From CAZVFX01 sp964626565 (GTDB lineage Bacteria; Myxococcota_A; UBA9042; CAIXZC01), in the NCBI GenBank assembly GCA_964626565.1, contig CAZVFX010000044.1:1-52578 (forward strand): 52,578 nucleotides of DNA. Direction: 5' to 3'. Below, piece after piece: positions 1 through 9,200 of the stretch (position 1 is its first letter; each line of letters begins with the position of its first letter). The notes beneath the pieces are model-generated. The model ran no database searches. It was not told the origin of the DNA and saw only the letters and a list, made by a program, of their open reading frames with translations. A program made the position numbers and the translations under genes.

Positions 1-34
1 GATTGTTCTTGTTTACGTCTCGTGAACATGGCAT

Positions 35-64
35 CATATCTACGAGGAATGTTTTGTAGATGTG
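35..64. other. Inverted repeat upstream of the first lipoprotein gene
   Basis: The arms CATATCTAC (35-43) and GTAGATGTG (56-64) pair over nine positions with one G-T wobble, around a 12-nt loop. The repeat lies about 55 nt before the ATG at 120. It has no T-tract, so it does not look like an intrinsic terminator. It could be an operator or a 5' UTR stem. Function is not known. Confidence 0.35.
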
Positions 65-119
65 ATCTTGTGTGGCCCGGGGCCTGGGGCCGCAGGCTTT
101 TTGGAAGGAGGTCGCGGCG

Positions 120-2138
120 ATGAGCAGACTGGGAATCATCTTCGCTCTTGTATTGGCGCTTGCCGCCTGCAGTTCGACGGTTGAAACCGGAGGCAATGGT
201 GGTGGCGGTGGTCCGAACTTTCCGCCGGGCGGCGGCGGTGGCGGTGGTGGCGGTGGTGCCGACGGTGTGGTTTGGGATGACGATGTCCCGGGAAACACCG
301 ACCCTGATGCCCCGACTCCTCCCCCGGAGAATCCCAACTGCGTCGATGAAGACGGCGACAGTTTCGGCGACGAGTGCGTGGCAGGCCCTGACTGCGACGA
401 CGACAATCCTATGCTTAATACCTACTGCCCGCCGTGCGAAAACGGCATCTACGGCGGGTGCCCCTGTCTCAATGAAGGTGCGTCGGTGGCGTGCTATTCC
501 GGCGACCCCGCGTTCCTCGGTGTCGGCGCCTGTACTCCCGGCCAGCAGCAGTGTTTTGGAGGCTATTGGACCGACTGTGAAGGGTCTGTTGAGCCCATGC
601 CCGAAGTCTGCGACTATACCGACAATGATTGCGACGGCGAAATCGATGAAGGCGTGCTCTCCCTGTGCGGCGATTGCAACGAATTGTGCGTAGACCTGGG
701 CGCGGGTCCGCAGAACGAAGAGGAGTTCGATCTGGGCGACCAGAACTCGTCAGGCGTTGACACCAACGTCGACGGGTTCATCGTACTCGACAAGGAGAAG
801 GTGAACATGCAGTTCATCTGGATCGCCAACTCCGGAGAGAATACCGTTTCCAAGCTGTCCACTGAAACGGGCAAGGAGATGGGCCGCTACAAGACGTGTG
901 GCAACCCTTCCCGGACCTCTGTGGACCTCTACGGCGATGTCTGGGTGGGGTGCCGAAGTGGTGGTGGAGTGGCCAAGATCCACGCGCACAAGCTCCAGTG
1001 CGAGGACAAGAATGGTAACGGGACCATCGAGACCTCGGAGGACGCCAACGGCGACGGCAAGATCCAGGGCGGCGAAATGGTCGACGGCGACGAGTGCATC
1101 CAGTTCACCGTGAACCCGGGCGGTAGCTGCCAGCGAGCTCTTGGAGTAGACAAAGACAACCACGCCTGGGTCGGAGAATGGAGCGGCCAGACTTTGCGCC
1201 GCCTGCACCCCGACGACGGTCATGTCGTGGATGAGATCGGGATTCCCGCCAATCCTTACGGCCTTGTTATCGGCTCGGACGGGATTATCTGGGTTTCGGG
1301 CCGGGGCGGCAACAAGCTCGTACGCGTGGACCCGGTGACTAAGAACGTACAGGCGTTGACTCCAAACCTGGGCCAGTGCTACAGCCCCTACGGCATCTCC
1401 CTCGACGCCAAGGGCAGGGTGTGGACCGCCAACTACAGTTGCTGGAATGTTGCCTACAGGTACGATCCGGCCACCGGCCAGTGGGCCGCCGGCGATTGCC
1501 AGAGCCATCCCAGAGGTATTGTCGGCTCACTGGACGGCTACGTTTACGTCGCCAACGATTCCTCCAGCAAGGTCTGCATCCTCAACGCTGACACCATGCA
1601 AACCCTCGGCTATGTCGATCTGGGAGGTGGCAAGAGTCCGGTGGGTATCACCATCGACTTCTCCGGGTACGTGTGGGCGGTGAACCAGGGGGCGAGCAGC
1701 GCGACCAAGATCGACGCCGCAACTTGGAACATAGTGGGCGAATACCCCGTGGGTTCCGGTCCGTACACCTACAGCGACATGACCGGTTATCTGCTGCACA
1801 CCTTCACGAATCCTACCGGTTTCTACCAGCACCTCTTCGGTGCGGCCGGCCTTAGACTTATCTGGACCGCGATTATCGTGGACGCTTTTGTACCTGCCGG
1901 CACCTATATCAAGGTGCGGGTGCGGGCTGCACTCACCGAGGACAAGCTGTACCAGGAAGAATGGTCGGACTACTTCGGACCATACCCGCCACAGGCGTTC
2001 CCCCTGGACCTGACCCAGATGAAGCTCATCGGCGCGTTCTTGCAGGTGGAGGTTTCCCTCTACACCGAGGAAAACGGCCTTACTCCCATCGTCAAGAGTG
2101 TTGAGGTGAAGTTCGAAGCTGGCGAGGGCGGCCTCTAG
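120..2138 (+). CDS. Lipoprotein with MopE-type motif and NHL/Vgb-like beta-propeller
   Basis: This is a predicted 672-residue surface lipoprotein. The ATG at 120 was chosen over an upstream in-frame GTG at 72 because a strong AAGGAGG ribosome site precedes it and the signal peptide then starts correctly (MSRLGIIFALVLALAAC, with a lipobox at LAAC). A poly-Gly stretch follows the acylated Cys, probably as a flexible tether. Next come a Cys/Asp-rich segment and one MopE-like metal-binding motif (CDYTDNDCDGEIDEG, about residues 160-175). From about residue 235 to 560 there are repeated blades of the type DGIIWVSGRGGNKLVRVDP, typical of NHL/streptogramin-lyase-like propellers. An EF-hand-like loop (DKNGNGTIETSEDANGDG) is inserted between early blades. 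The C-terminal 110 residues are unassigned. Ligand binding or surface display is inferred; no catalytic site was seen. Its stop overlaps that of the convergent downstream gene. Confidence 0.88.
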   Translation: MSRLGIIFALVLALAACSSTVETGGNGGGGGPNFPPGGGGGGGGGGADGVVWDDDVPGNTDPDAPTPPPENPNCVDEDGDSFGDECVAGPDCDDDNPMLNTYCPPCENGIYGGCPCLNEGASVACYSGDPAFLGVGACTPGQQQCFGGYWTDCEGSVEPMPEVCDYTDNDCDGEIDEGVLSLCGDCNELCVDLGAGPQNEEEFDLGDQNSSGVDTNVDGFIVLDKEKVNMQFIWIANSGENTVSKLSTETGKEMGRYKTCGNPSRTSVDLYGDVWVGCRSGGGVAKIHAHKLQCEDKNGNGTIETSEDANGDGKIQGGEMVDGDECIQFTVNPGGSCQRALGVDKDNHAWVGEWSGQTLRRLHPDDGHVVDEIGIPANPYGLVIGSDGIIWVSGRGGNKLVRVDPVTKNVQALTPNLGQCYSPYGISLDAKGRVWTANYSCWNVAYRYDPATGQWAAGDCQSHPRGIVGSLDGYVYVANDSSSKVCILNADTMQTLGYVDLGGGKSPVGITIDFSGYVWAVNQGASSATKIDAATWNIVGEYPVGSGPYTYSDMTGYLLHTFTNPTGFYQHLFGAAGLRLIWTAIIVDAFVPAGTYIKVRVRAALTEDKLYQEEWSDYFGPYPPQAFPLDLTQMKLIGAFLQVEVSLYTEENGLTPIVKSVEVKFEAGEGGL

Positions 2139-3301
2139 AGAGCCGGAATCACTTCAAGCACAGTATCGATGACCATTTCCGGGCCCAGGATGCCTCCCGG
2201 GTGGCGGAGATCTTTGCTCAGTTCAACGTGAAGGAATGCACCGGTGCCCGTGGTGGGTGCGACCGCGCAAACTTCGTCTCCGGCAACCCCGTTGGTGAAA
2301 CGCCCCTGCACGTTGCTTTTGCCGCACAGCACGTTCTTGTCTCCTTCCCGGTTGCAGCTATTGCCCGGCTTGTCGCCGCCGGCCGCGGCGACACGCTGCT
2401 CCAGCGCGGCGGCCAACACGTTGGGCGGATGCTGATCGTCGGGATTGTCATACCCGGTGCCGTCGCTCACAGAGAACTCAGGATCGTCTTCGTCCGAGGC
2501 CATGCCGTGGACCTGCACCGTGACCGTCGAGGCGTGCTCGGTGGAGAGCACTTCGTGGAACACCTGGAAATAGGAGCCGTCAACGTGAGCCATGTCCGAC
2601 TCCCGATACGCCCCCAACTGGCCGTCGTTGCAAACGGTTGTTGACCCGTCGCACTCGGCGGGCGCCGCGTTGGCGCACCTGTGCGCGCCCGCAACGGCCA
2701 GCGCCCGCGCACCCGAAGCCTGAAAGACCTCGGCGGCAAGCAGGCCTGAGCCCAGGTCGTAAAGTGGGTGCGGCGCCTCAAGCACCAGTTCGCGTACTGC
2801 GTTGCCCCGCACGATGAACATACCCCTGCCGTGCCCGGTTGCCTCTGCCGGCCGCAGCAGGAACCACTCCACACCTCCGGCGTCGGCGCCCAACGCCTTC
2901 ATCAGCTCGTATCCGGCGCTCTCAGCCGCGGCTGCAGCCGCACAGTGGTCGTCCACCACAAGCAGGGCGAGGGCATCACGAAAGTGCTGCAACTCCTCGG
3001 CGTCCGGAGCCAGATAGCTTTCGGAATCGATACCCGGGTAGTCTTCAAGGAGTAACTCGAGCCATTGGACCAGGTCGGAATCGAAAGTGTCCAGAACGCA
3101 ATCCGCCACCGTTTCCACACTGTCCGGCTCGGTGAAGTCCGCGGTGAAGACACTGTCGGCGATCAAAATTTCTTCGGACTGAACTACTTCCTGGAAGTCG
3201 GATTCGGCCGCGGCGCAAGACCAGGCGGTAAGCAAGGCGAGCAACACCACAGCGCCCCGGCGGCGCCACAGTTTCGCTCCTTCCCGCTCATTATCACGCA
3301 T
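2135..3301 (-). CDS. Secreted protein, possible N-formylglutamate amidohydrolase/gamma-PGA hydrolase-like fold
   Basis: This is a predicted exported protein of 388 residues. I chose the ATG at 3301 (MRDNEREG) because GGAGG lies just 5' of it; an in-frame ATG at 3331 is possible. A basic N-terminus and hydrophobic stretch (VVLLALLTAWSC) form a signal peptide, perhaps lipidated at Cys. The C-terminal 220 residues carry conserved-looking His/Glu/Asp motifs: EAPHPLYD, AGAHR, VQVHGM and, near the end, LHVELSKDLR. Paired HG and HVE motifs of this sort recall zinc-dependent N-formylglutamate amidohydrolase or poly-gamma-glutamate hydrolase folds, but the match is by eye only. Several Cys suggest disulfides. 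The last codons overlap the stop of the opposing lipoprotein gene, sharing CTAG. Confidence 0.8.
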   Translation of the reverse strand: MRDNEREGAKLWRRRGAVVLLALLTAWSCAAAESDFQEVVQSEEILIADSVFTADFTEPDSVETVADCVLDTFDSDLVQWLELLLEDYPGIDSESYLAPDAEELQHFRDALALLVVDDHCAAAAAAESAGYELMKALGADAGGVEWFLLRPAEATGHGRGMFIVRGNAVRELVLEAPHPLYDLGSGLLAAEVFQASGARALAVAGAHRCANAAPAECDGSTTVCNDGQLGAYRESDMAHVDGSYFQVFHEVLSTEHASTVTVQVHGMASDEDDPEFSVSDGTGYDNPDDQHPPNVLAAALEQRVAAAGGDKPGNSCNREGDKNVLCGKSNVQGRFTNGVAGDEVCAVAPTTGTGAFLHVELSKDLRHPGGILGPEMVIDTVLEVIPAL

Positions 3302-3403
3302 GCCGCCTCCATCAACTACACCTCCTTCCATTATTGCGGCTGTGATCCAGGCCGTCTAAAAACCCGACATTCGGCCTTTCCCTCCTTCTTAAAGGATACG
3401 GAC

Positions 3404-3460
3404 GGAACGTGGGTTCCGGCAAGGCGCGCTCGGGAAAGACCGGCCAAAGGCCGGCGCCTT
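3404..3460. repeat. Hairpin cluster in the 3302-3560 intergenic region
   Basis: Three nested or adjacent inverted repeats are present. GGAAC (3404-3408) pairs with GTTCC (3413-3417). AAGGCGC (3421-3427) pairs with GCGCCTT (3454-3460). Inside that pair, CCGGCC (3440-3445) pairs with GGCCGG (3449-3454) around an AAA loop. No gene is seen on either strand in this gap. The structure resembles a dispersed palindromic intergenic repeat more than a classical terminator, since no T-run follows on either strand. Confidence 0.5.
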
Positions 3461-3497
3461 TGCACTCGCTCATGCGAAGCTGTTTATGGGGCCAATA

Positions 3498-3524
3498 GGT
3501 CATATAAGACTTATAGGTCCTATA
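3498..3524. repeat. Three tandem 9-mers (consensus RGWCNTATA)
   Basis: GGTCATATA (3498-3506), AGACTTATA (3507-3515) and GGTCCTATA (3516-3524) follow one another without spacing. They form an AT-rich block in otherwise GC-rich DNA, between two hairpin-forming segments. Such short phased repeats often belong to dispersed intergenic elements. No function is known. Confidence 0.55.
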
Positions 3525-3525
3525 C

Positions 3526-3547
3526 ACCTACGCCTTCAGGCGGAGGT
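3526..3547 (-). terminator. Hairpin just downstream of the Cys-rich paralog pair, possible terminator
   Basis: Arms 3526-3535 (ACCTACGCCT) and 3538-3547 (AGGCGGAGGT) pair at nine of ten positions around a 2-nt loop. The hairpin lies 14 bp beyond the stop of the gene ending at 3561, the expected place for a terminator on the minus strand. The sequence after it is AT-rich but lacks a clean U-tract, so intrinsic termination is uncertain. Confidence 0.4.
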
Positions 3548-3560
3548 TGGTCTGGTCGGT

Positions 3561-4793
3561 CTACCATTCCCAGGTTATGTAGATTTCGTCGTGGCCTACG
3601 GCCCAGTCGGACACCAATATCCAGCGGCAATCGGTGCCGCCGAAGCAGTCGCTGCCTTCGCCGACATAGGTCTTGTACCCCTCGATGATGGCGTTCGGGT
3701 CTTCGACGTTGTGCATCTCGACCACCTCGATGACGTCGCCACAGAGAAACTCCACGCCGGGTGCGAAGCCTGCCACAATGTATCCTCCGGCGAGGGAAAC
3801 GTAGCCGTTAGCGCCACAGGAGACAACTGCCGGGTTGCCCGGCTGGTAGTCGGGGCAGGTTGGCGGCTCGGGCGCGTTGTATTCCACCTGAGTCGGGCAC
3901 GCAACCTGTTCGTCGTGCCGATAGACTCCCACCGAATCGATGTCTGCGCCGGGATGTGATGCACAGTCGACGAGGGTCGTCATTTGGGGGGCGTCTTCGA
4001 CCATGACATACGCGTACCCGACCGATTCACCGGCTTTGCACGGAAGGCTGTCGCCGCACTCCCAAGGGCCCTGGTCCCCGCCCGCGAGCGGGGGCAGTTG
4101 CAGCTTGAAGCTCTCGACCTCGGATGTCAGTCCCGCGATGTCGACGCCGTGGCCGAGGAAGTCGAAATTGTGGGCCGCCTGGCACTTCTTATGCCCCCAG
4201 CCGGATGAATCTTGCCACCAGTGCTCTGACCCTTCCTCAGTGTAGGCCAGGTATTGCTGGAGGCAGTTGGCGGTGCCCTCATCCTGGGTGCACCAGCAAA
4301 CGGCGCGGTCCGACTTCAGTTCGCCCTGCCCGCCAAGCCAGTCCAGATTGGCGGTTTCTCCGCACATGCCCAGATAGCGTCGGTCCAACGAGCGGCAAGC
4401 GCAATCGCAGTCGAATTCCAGTTCCAATCCTTCCACACACGTCCGAATTCCATGGTCTGAGGTGCACGAGGTTTCGGGGCTCTCGCAGGAGAGGCACTCC
4501 TTGTTTTCAAGGGGAGAGCCGAGAACCAGGTCTTCGCAACTCATGGAACACATGGAATGCACACATCCGGATGACATGTCGAGGTACTCGCACGCCTCCC
4601 GGCAATCTTCGGCGCGTGCATACGCGTTGCACTCCAATGACAAGTACTCGCACAGGTCCGTGCAAGCGTACGCGTTTTCGCAAAGGTCCTCCTCTTCCCC
4701 GAAGGTTCCCCAACCGCTCGCACAGCGGGAAACGACGACCAACATGACGGTTGCTGCTAGCGTCAGCGATGCAATTGTCGCCGTAGGTGCCAT
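3561..4793 (-). CDS. Cys-rich exported protein, paralog A
   Basis: This is a predicted exported protein of 410 residues from a family I do not recognise. The ATG at 4793 has a GGAGGAG ribosome site 6-9 nt upstream. An N-terminal hydrophobic stretch (LTLAATVMLVVVSRC) serves as the signal, perhaps with lipidation. Residues about 37-137 hold 16 cysteines in a pattern shared with the upstream neighbour (first four spaced C-x5-C-x3-C-x6-C), which suggests a disulfide-knotted domain. The C-terminal third is the best conserved part, with the motifs PGADIDSV, FLCGDVIEVVEMHN and SDWAVGHDEIYITWEW. It lies 27 bp downstream of its paralog and is presumably co-transcribed. The paralogy is clear in sequence; the role is unknown, and a surface or matrix protein is only a guess. 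Confidence 0.85.
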   Translation of the reverse strand: MAPTATIASLTLAATVMLVVVSRCASGWGTFGEEEDLCENAYACTDLCEYLSLECNAYARAEDCREACEYLDMSSGCVHSMCSMSCEDLVLGSPLENKECLSCESPETSCTSDHGIRTCVEGLELEFDCDCACRSLDRRYLGMCGETANLDWLGGQGELKSDRAVCWCTQDEGTANCLQQYLAYTEEGSEHWWQDSSGWGHKKCQAAHNFDFLGHGVDIAGLTSEVESFKLQLPPLAGGDQGPWECGDSLPCKAGESVGYAYVMVEDAPQMTTLVDCASHPGADIDSVGVYRHDEQVACPTQVEYNAPEPPTCPDYQPGNPAVVSCGANGYVSLAGGYIVAGFAPGVEFLCGDVIEVVEMHNVEDPNAIIEGYKTYVGEGSDCFGGTDCRWILVSDWAVGHDEIYITWEW

Positions 4794-4820
4794 AGCTGTT
4801 CTCCTCCCGCAAAGTCGGCG

Positions 4821-6110
4821 CTACCACACCCACGTTAGGTCGATTTCGTCCTCACCTACGGCCCAGTCGGATTCCAGCGACCATCGGCAGTCATGGCCTT
4901 CCTGGAGGCAGTCCGTGCCTTCGCCGATGGAGGTTCGGTACTGCTCGACAGTTGCGTCCGGGTCTTCTTCGTTGTGCATTTCGATCACATGGATGACATC
5001 TCCGCAGAGAAACTCGAAGCCGTACTCGAAGCCAAGTATGATCCAGCCGCCGTTTAGGGAGAAGTAGCCCTCGTAATCGTCGGGACCCGCAAGTCCGTCC
5101 GGCAGTCCCAGCACCTGCTCCGGGTCGTCCTTTTTGTTCACTTCGCACGGTACCGGTTCGGGCGTCGTGTAGGAGACCTCCGCTGCGCAGTCCATCAACT
5201 CGTTCGCCCGGTAGACGCACACAGAATCGATGTCGGCGCCCGGATTGGTGTTGCACTCTATGAGGGTCGGGTTGTCGGGTGAATCCTCAACCATGACGTA
5301 CTTGAAGCCGGCCCCCTCCCCAATCGAACAGTCGCCCGACGGCCACGGTTTCGGACATACCGGCGGCGACTGCGGTTCAACCGGAAGCTCCGGTAGTACG
5401 AATTCTTCGAGACCGACGTCGGAAGTCACCGAGCCAATGCTTACGCTGTGGCCGAGAAAGCCAGGGTTCCCGAAGAGTGGACAGGGGCCGTCATCAAAAC
5501 CTTCGGCCAGGTCGTACAGCGCGTGATTCGGGAAGCACTCTTCCACAGTTTCGAAGTAGGTGTGAAGCCAATCCCCCTGCTCCACGTTCGGAGTGCACCA
5601 GCACATGTCGCGGTCGGCAGTTGCAAGGCCCTCCCCGCCAAGCTGCTCCAGGTTGGCGACTGCGCCGCATGAACCAACGTATCGCCACCCCCTGGCGAGG
5701 CATGCGCAGTGGCATGAGACGGTCACCTCAACCCCGGCGGAGCAGGTCTTCATGTTGCCAAACTCGCACGAGGTTGTGCCTTCTTCACAAGACGAATCGC
5801 ACACTTTCGCGATGGGGTTGTCCTCCTCGTCGAGTTTGCCGCAACTCAAATCGCAAAGGTCCTCCCGGCATGATTGCGAGAGTCCGGCGTTGCCGCACTC
5901 CTTTTCGCACTTCTCATGGTACTCGGTCACCCGATAGGTGTACTGGCCGCACTCGTGAATGAGATAGTGGCAGAGCCCGCTGCAGTCAAAGTCGCCGCAA
6001 TCGTCACCAAAATCAAACCACCTCCAATCGCCGGACCAACAGCCGGGCCCCGAGAACACCAAGGCCGCGGTCAGCAGGACAACGCACGGGATTTGTCCAC
6101 CATGTCGCAT
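4821..6110 (-). CDS. Cys-rich exported protein, paralog B
   Basis: This is a predicted exported protein of 429 residues and the tandem paralog of the next gene downstream. The N-terminus (MRHGGQIPCVVLLTAALVFS, then GPGC) is a signal peptide with a plausible lipoprotein Cys. It has 16 cysteines in roughly the first 110 mature residues, spaced almost as in paralog A. A shared C-terminal region follows (NPGADIDSV, FLCGDVIHVIEMHN, SDWAVGEDEIDLTWVW). It differs from A mainly by short insertions in the middle and before the GGWIILGF segment. It is the first gene of the pair, with a promoter having a perfect TATAAT at 6145-6150 and a ribosome site (AAGGAGAG) overlapping a 12-bp palindrome. Function unknown. 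Confidence 0.85.
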   Translation of the reverse strand: MRHGGQIPCVVLLTAALVFSGPGCWSGDWRWFDFGDDCGDFDCSGLCHYLIHECGQYTYRVTEYHEKCEKECGNAGLSQSCREDLCDLSCGKLDEEDNPIAKVCDSSCEEGTTSCEFGNMKTCSAGVEVTVSCHCACLARGWRYVGSCGAVANLEQLGGEGLATADRDMCWCTPNVEQGDWLHTYFETVEECFPNHALYDLAEGFDDGPCPLFGNPGFLGHSVSIGSVTSDVGLEEFVLPELPVEPQSPPVCPKPWPSGDCSIGEGAGFKYVMVEDSPDNPTLIECNTNPGADIDSVCVYRANELMDCAAEVSYTTPEPVPCEVNKKDDPEQVLGLPDGLAGPDDYEGYFSLNGGWIILGFEYGFEFLCGDVIHVIEMHNEEDPDATVEQYRTSIGEGTDCLQEGHDCRWSLESDWAVGEDEIDLTWVW

Positions 6111-6111
6111 T

Positions 6112-6123
6112 GAGAGCGCTCTC
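6112..6123. other. Perfect 12-bp palindrome overlapping the ribosome site of paralog B
   Basis: GAGAGCGCTCTC is fully self-complementary and sits between the candidate transcription start (about 6138) and the ATG at 6110. It includes part of the Shine-Dalgarno sequence. It could be an operator half-site pair or a stem that limits translation. This rests on sequence only. Confidence 0.35.
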
Positions 6124-6144
6124 CTTCGTGGCGGTTACCCGGCT

Positions 6145-6173
6145 ATTATACCCGTCGGCCCAAGACGGCGCAA
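6145..6173 (-). promoter_or_regulatory. Promoter candidate for the Cys-rich paralog pair
   Basis: On the minus strand, TTGCGC (6168-6173) and a perfect TATAAT (6145-6150) are separated by 17 bp. Start of transcription would be near 6138, giving a 5' leader of about 27 nt. The -35 matches the consensus only in TTG. Confidence 0.55.
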
Positions 6174-6207
6174 ACACCAAGCGCACCGAACGTGCTGCTT
6201 CCTGTTG

Positions 6208-6229
6208 CCCGGCTTCTGCCGAAGCCGGG
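6208..6229. other. Perfect 9-bp hairpin in the divergent intergenic region
   Basis: CCCGGCTTC (6208-6216) and GAAGCCGGG (6221-6229) pair perfectly around the loop TGCC. The hairpin lies between the divergent starts at 6110 (-) and 6296 (+). No U-tract follows on either strand, so it may be an operator, an mRNA leader stem of the plus-strand lipoprotein, or a small repeat. Confidence 0.4.
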
Positions 6230-6295
6230 TTGGGGTTGCCGCGTTGCTCGCCATGCTGTAACATCGACGAAGGAACGATGTACAGGGAGGAACAC

Positions 6296-9200
6296 ATGCG
6301 TATCGCGGCTGTGGCATTGGTGGTGGTTCTGCTCGCCGCCTGTGGCGGGGGAGATGACGATCCGGTGCTCGAGGATGCGGTTGGCGCCGATGCTGGATTC
6401 GACGCCGGTATTGAGATCACACCGGTGGACACCGGGGTGGACCTGCCCGCGGAATCGGTTGCGGACATCGGGTTCGAGATCCCGCTTGAAGAGGTGGCCC
6501 TGGTTGACGTCGGGTTCCAGCCGGGCCCCGGGGAGGCTGGATACCCCTGTGACAACGGAGGGGACTGCAACGAGGGATATTGCGTGCAGACCCTAGACGG
6601 CATGCAGTGCACCACCACATGTGTCGACGAGTGCCCTTTCGAGTGGGCCTGCCTGCTCTACACGCCGCTGCTGCCCGACCAGGTTTACCTTTGTATGCCA
6701 CAGTTTGTGGGTCTCTGTCGTCCCTGTATGGCCAACGCCGACTGTTGGACCAACGGAGTCGATGCTGGGGAAACGTGTGTTCAGTACGGGGCGGGTGGCA
6801 ATTTTTGTGGCGGGGAGTGTGAGACGGACGAGGACTGCCCCGGCGGGTATGACTGCCTTGAATTGGCCGACGTTTCCGGTGGCTCCGGACTGCAATGCGT
6901 GTTGTCTTCCGGGGAGTGTGGTTGCTCCCAGTGGGATGTCGATAACGGCGCGGAAACCAGTTGCACGGTGACCAATGAGTGGGGAACCTGCAGCGGTGAG
7001 CGAGTGTGCCTGGAGCAGGGGCTCACCCTGTGTTCGGCCGCGACTCCGGCCGAGGAACTGTGCAATGGCGCCGATGATGATTGCGATGAAGAGATCGACG
7101 AGGACACCGGAGGCGGAAGCTGCCTCGTGATGAATCCCTTCGGGATCTGCCCGGGCGTGTATGACTGCGACGGCGGCTCGCTGGTATGCGAGGGACAGGA
7201 GCCGCAGCAGGAAGTCTGCGACGGCATAGACAACAACTGCGACGGCCAGACCGACGAAGGGTTCCCCGATACCGACAACGACGGCAAGGCCAACTGCCTG
7301 GAAGGCGATATCGACGGCGATGGCATCGCCGATTTGCTGGACAACTGCCCTTCCGAATTCAACCCCGGGCAGGCCGATGCGGACCTGGACAACTTCGGGG
7401 ATGCCTGCGATCTGGATGACGACAACGACCAGGCTTCCGACGCCGACGACTGCGAGCCCTACGATGCTGGAGTGTATCCGGGTGCGGAGGAGCTGTGCGA
7501 CGGCAAGGATAACAACTGCGACAAACTGGTCGACGAAGGGTTCGATGACACCGACACAGATGGGTGGAAGGACTGTCTGGACACCGACGACGACAATGAC
7601 GGGGTCATCGACGACGCGGATTGCGCCCCCCTGGACCCCATGGTCTTTCCCGGCTCGCCCGAGCAGTGCGACGGATTCGATAACGACTGCGATTTCACCG
7701 TCGATGAGTTCTTCCCCGATACCGATGAGGACGGGGCCGCGGACTGCGTGGACGAAGACAAGGATGGTGACGAGGTTCTGAACGACGATGACAACTGCCC
7801 CCTGATTGCCAACGCGGATCAGGCGGACCAGGACGGCGACGGGGTAGGGGACCAGTGCGATGCGGACGAGGATGGTGACTCTATACCTGACGCGGTGGAC
7901 AACTGCCTGGGTGTGAAGAACACCGGCCAGTCGGACTTGGACGGGGACGGAATCGGGGATGCATGCGATGAAGATCTCGACGGCGACGGTGTGGAAAACG
8001 AGGTGGATAATTGCGCCCTGGTGCCCAACGCTGAACAGGAGGATCTGGACGGCGACGGCCTGGGCGATGTGTGCGAGGAGGACAAGGACGGCGACGGCGC
8101 GGCGGACGGCGCCGATTGTGCGCCCGAAGACCCCCAGATCTTCCCCGGAGCGGAAGAGATTTGCGACGGTTTGGACAATAACTGCAACCTGATTGTTGAT
8201 GAGGGCAGCCCGGACTCCGACGCGGATGGCTGGAAGGACTGCCTGGACGACGACGATGATAACGACGGAGACCCTGACGATTCAGACTGTCTACCCACTA
8301 ACCCCGAGGTGTTCACCGGAGCCCTGGAGGTGTGCGACGGGGTGGACAACGATTGCAACGGATCGGTGGACGACGAAATCGGCTTGCTTGCCTGCGGCAA
8401 GGGGCAGTGCTTCCACGTAATCGACGCCTGCGCTAACGGGCAGACGCAATGGTGTGACCCTTACGAGGGTGCTTCGGCCGAAATCTGCGACGGTGTGGAC
8501 AACGACTGTGACGGCATTCTGGACGAAGACCAGGGGACCAGCAGTTGCGGATTGGGACAATGTCTGCACACGGAGCCAAACTGCGTCAATGGCGAGTCGC
8601 AGGTTTGCGACCCGTTGTTCGGCGAAGGAGTGGAGGATTGTGACGGCATCGACAACGACTGCGACGGGCAGGTGGACGAGGAGTTGGGACAGTTGGAGTG
8701 CGGAGAGGGGATCTGCCACCATTCGGTTTCCGTGTGTTCCGGCGGAGTTCCAGGGCAATGCGATCCGTTCCAGGGCGCCATGCTCGAAGTGTGCGACGGG
8801 TTGGACAACAACTGTGATGGGGAAGTGGACGAAGGCCAGGGCATGGTGAGTTGCGGCAAGGGTGCGTGTGAGCATGAGCAGCCCTATTGCTCAGACGGAA
8901 AGGTCACCGTTTGCGACCCGTTCCTTGGCGTGTCACCTGAGGTTTGCGACGGTGAAGACAACGATTGTGACGGGCTGGCGGATGAGGATCTGGGCAGCTA
9001 CGTGTGCGGGCAGGGCGCGTGCGCCCACGCGGTGGCCAACTGTGATGGCGGCGTGCCGGGCGGCTGCGATCCGTTCCTGGGGTCGGATGAAGAGTCGTGC
9101 GATGGCAAGGACAACAACTGCGATGGGGCGGTCGACGAAGATTTGGGGTCCACTGTGTGTGGGTTGGGTCTGTGCGAGCATGAGGTCGCCAACTGCATTG

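Noticed and set aside
3498..3524. CRISPR-like array
   Set aside because: Units are 9 bp and contiguous, with no spacers.
3065..3688. Plus-strand frame of 207 codons across the 3.3-3.6 kb gap
   Set aside because: It overlaps two minus-strand genes, and within the gap it reads through the hairpins and tandem 9-mers; no coding features.
6110..6295. N-terminal extension of the giant lipoprotein
   Set aside because: It would place a Cys/Arg-rich stretch before a perfect lipoprotein signal and lacks a ribosome site.
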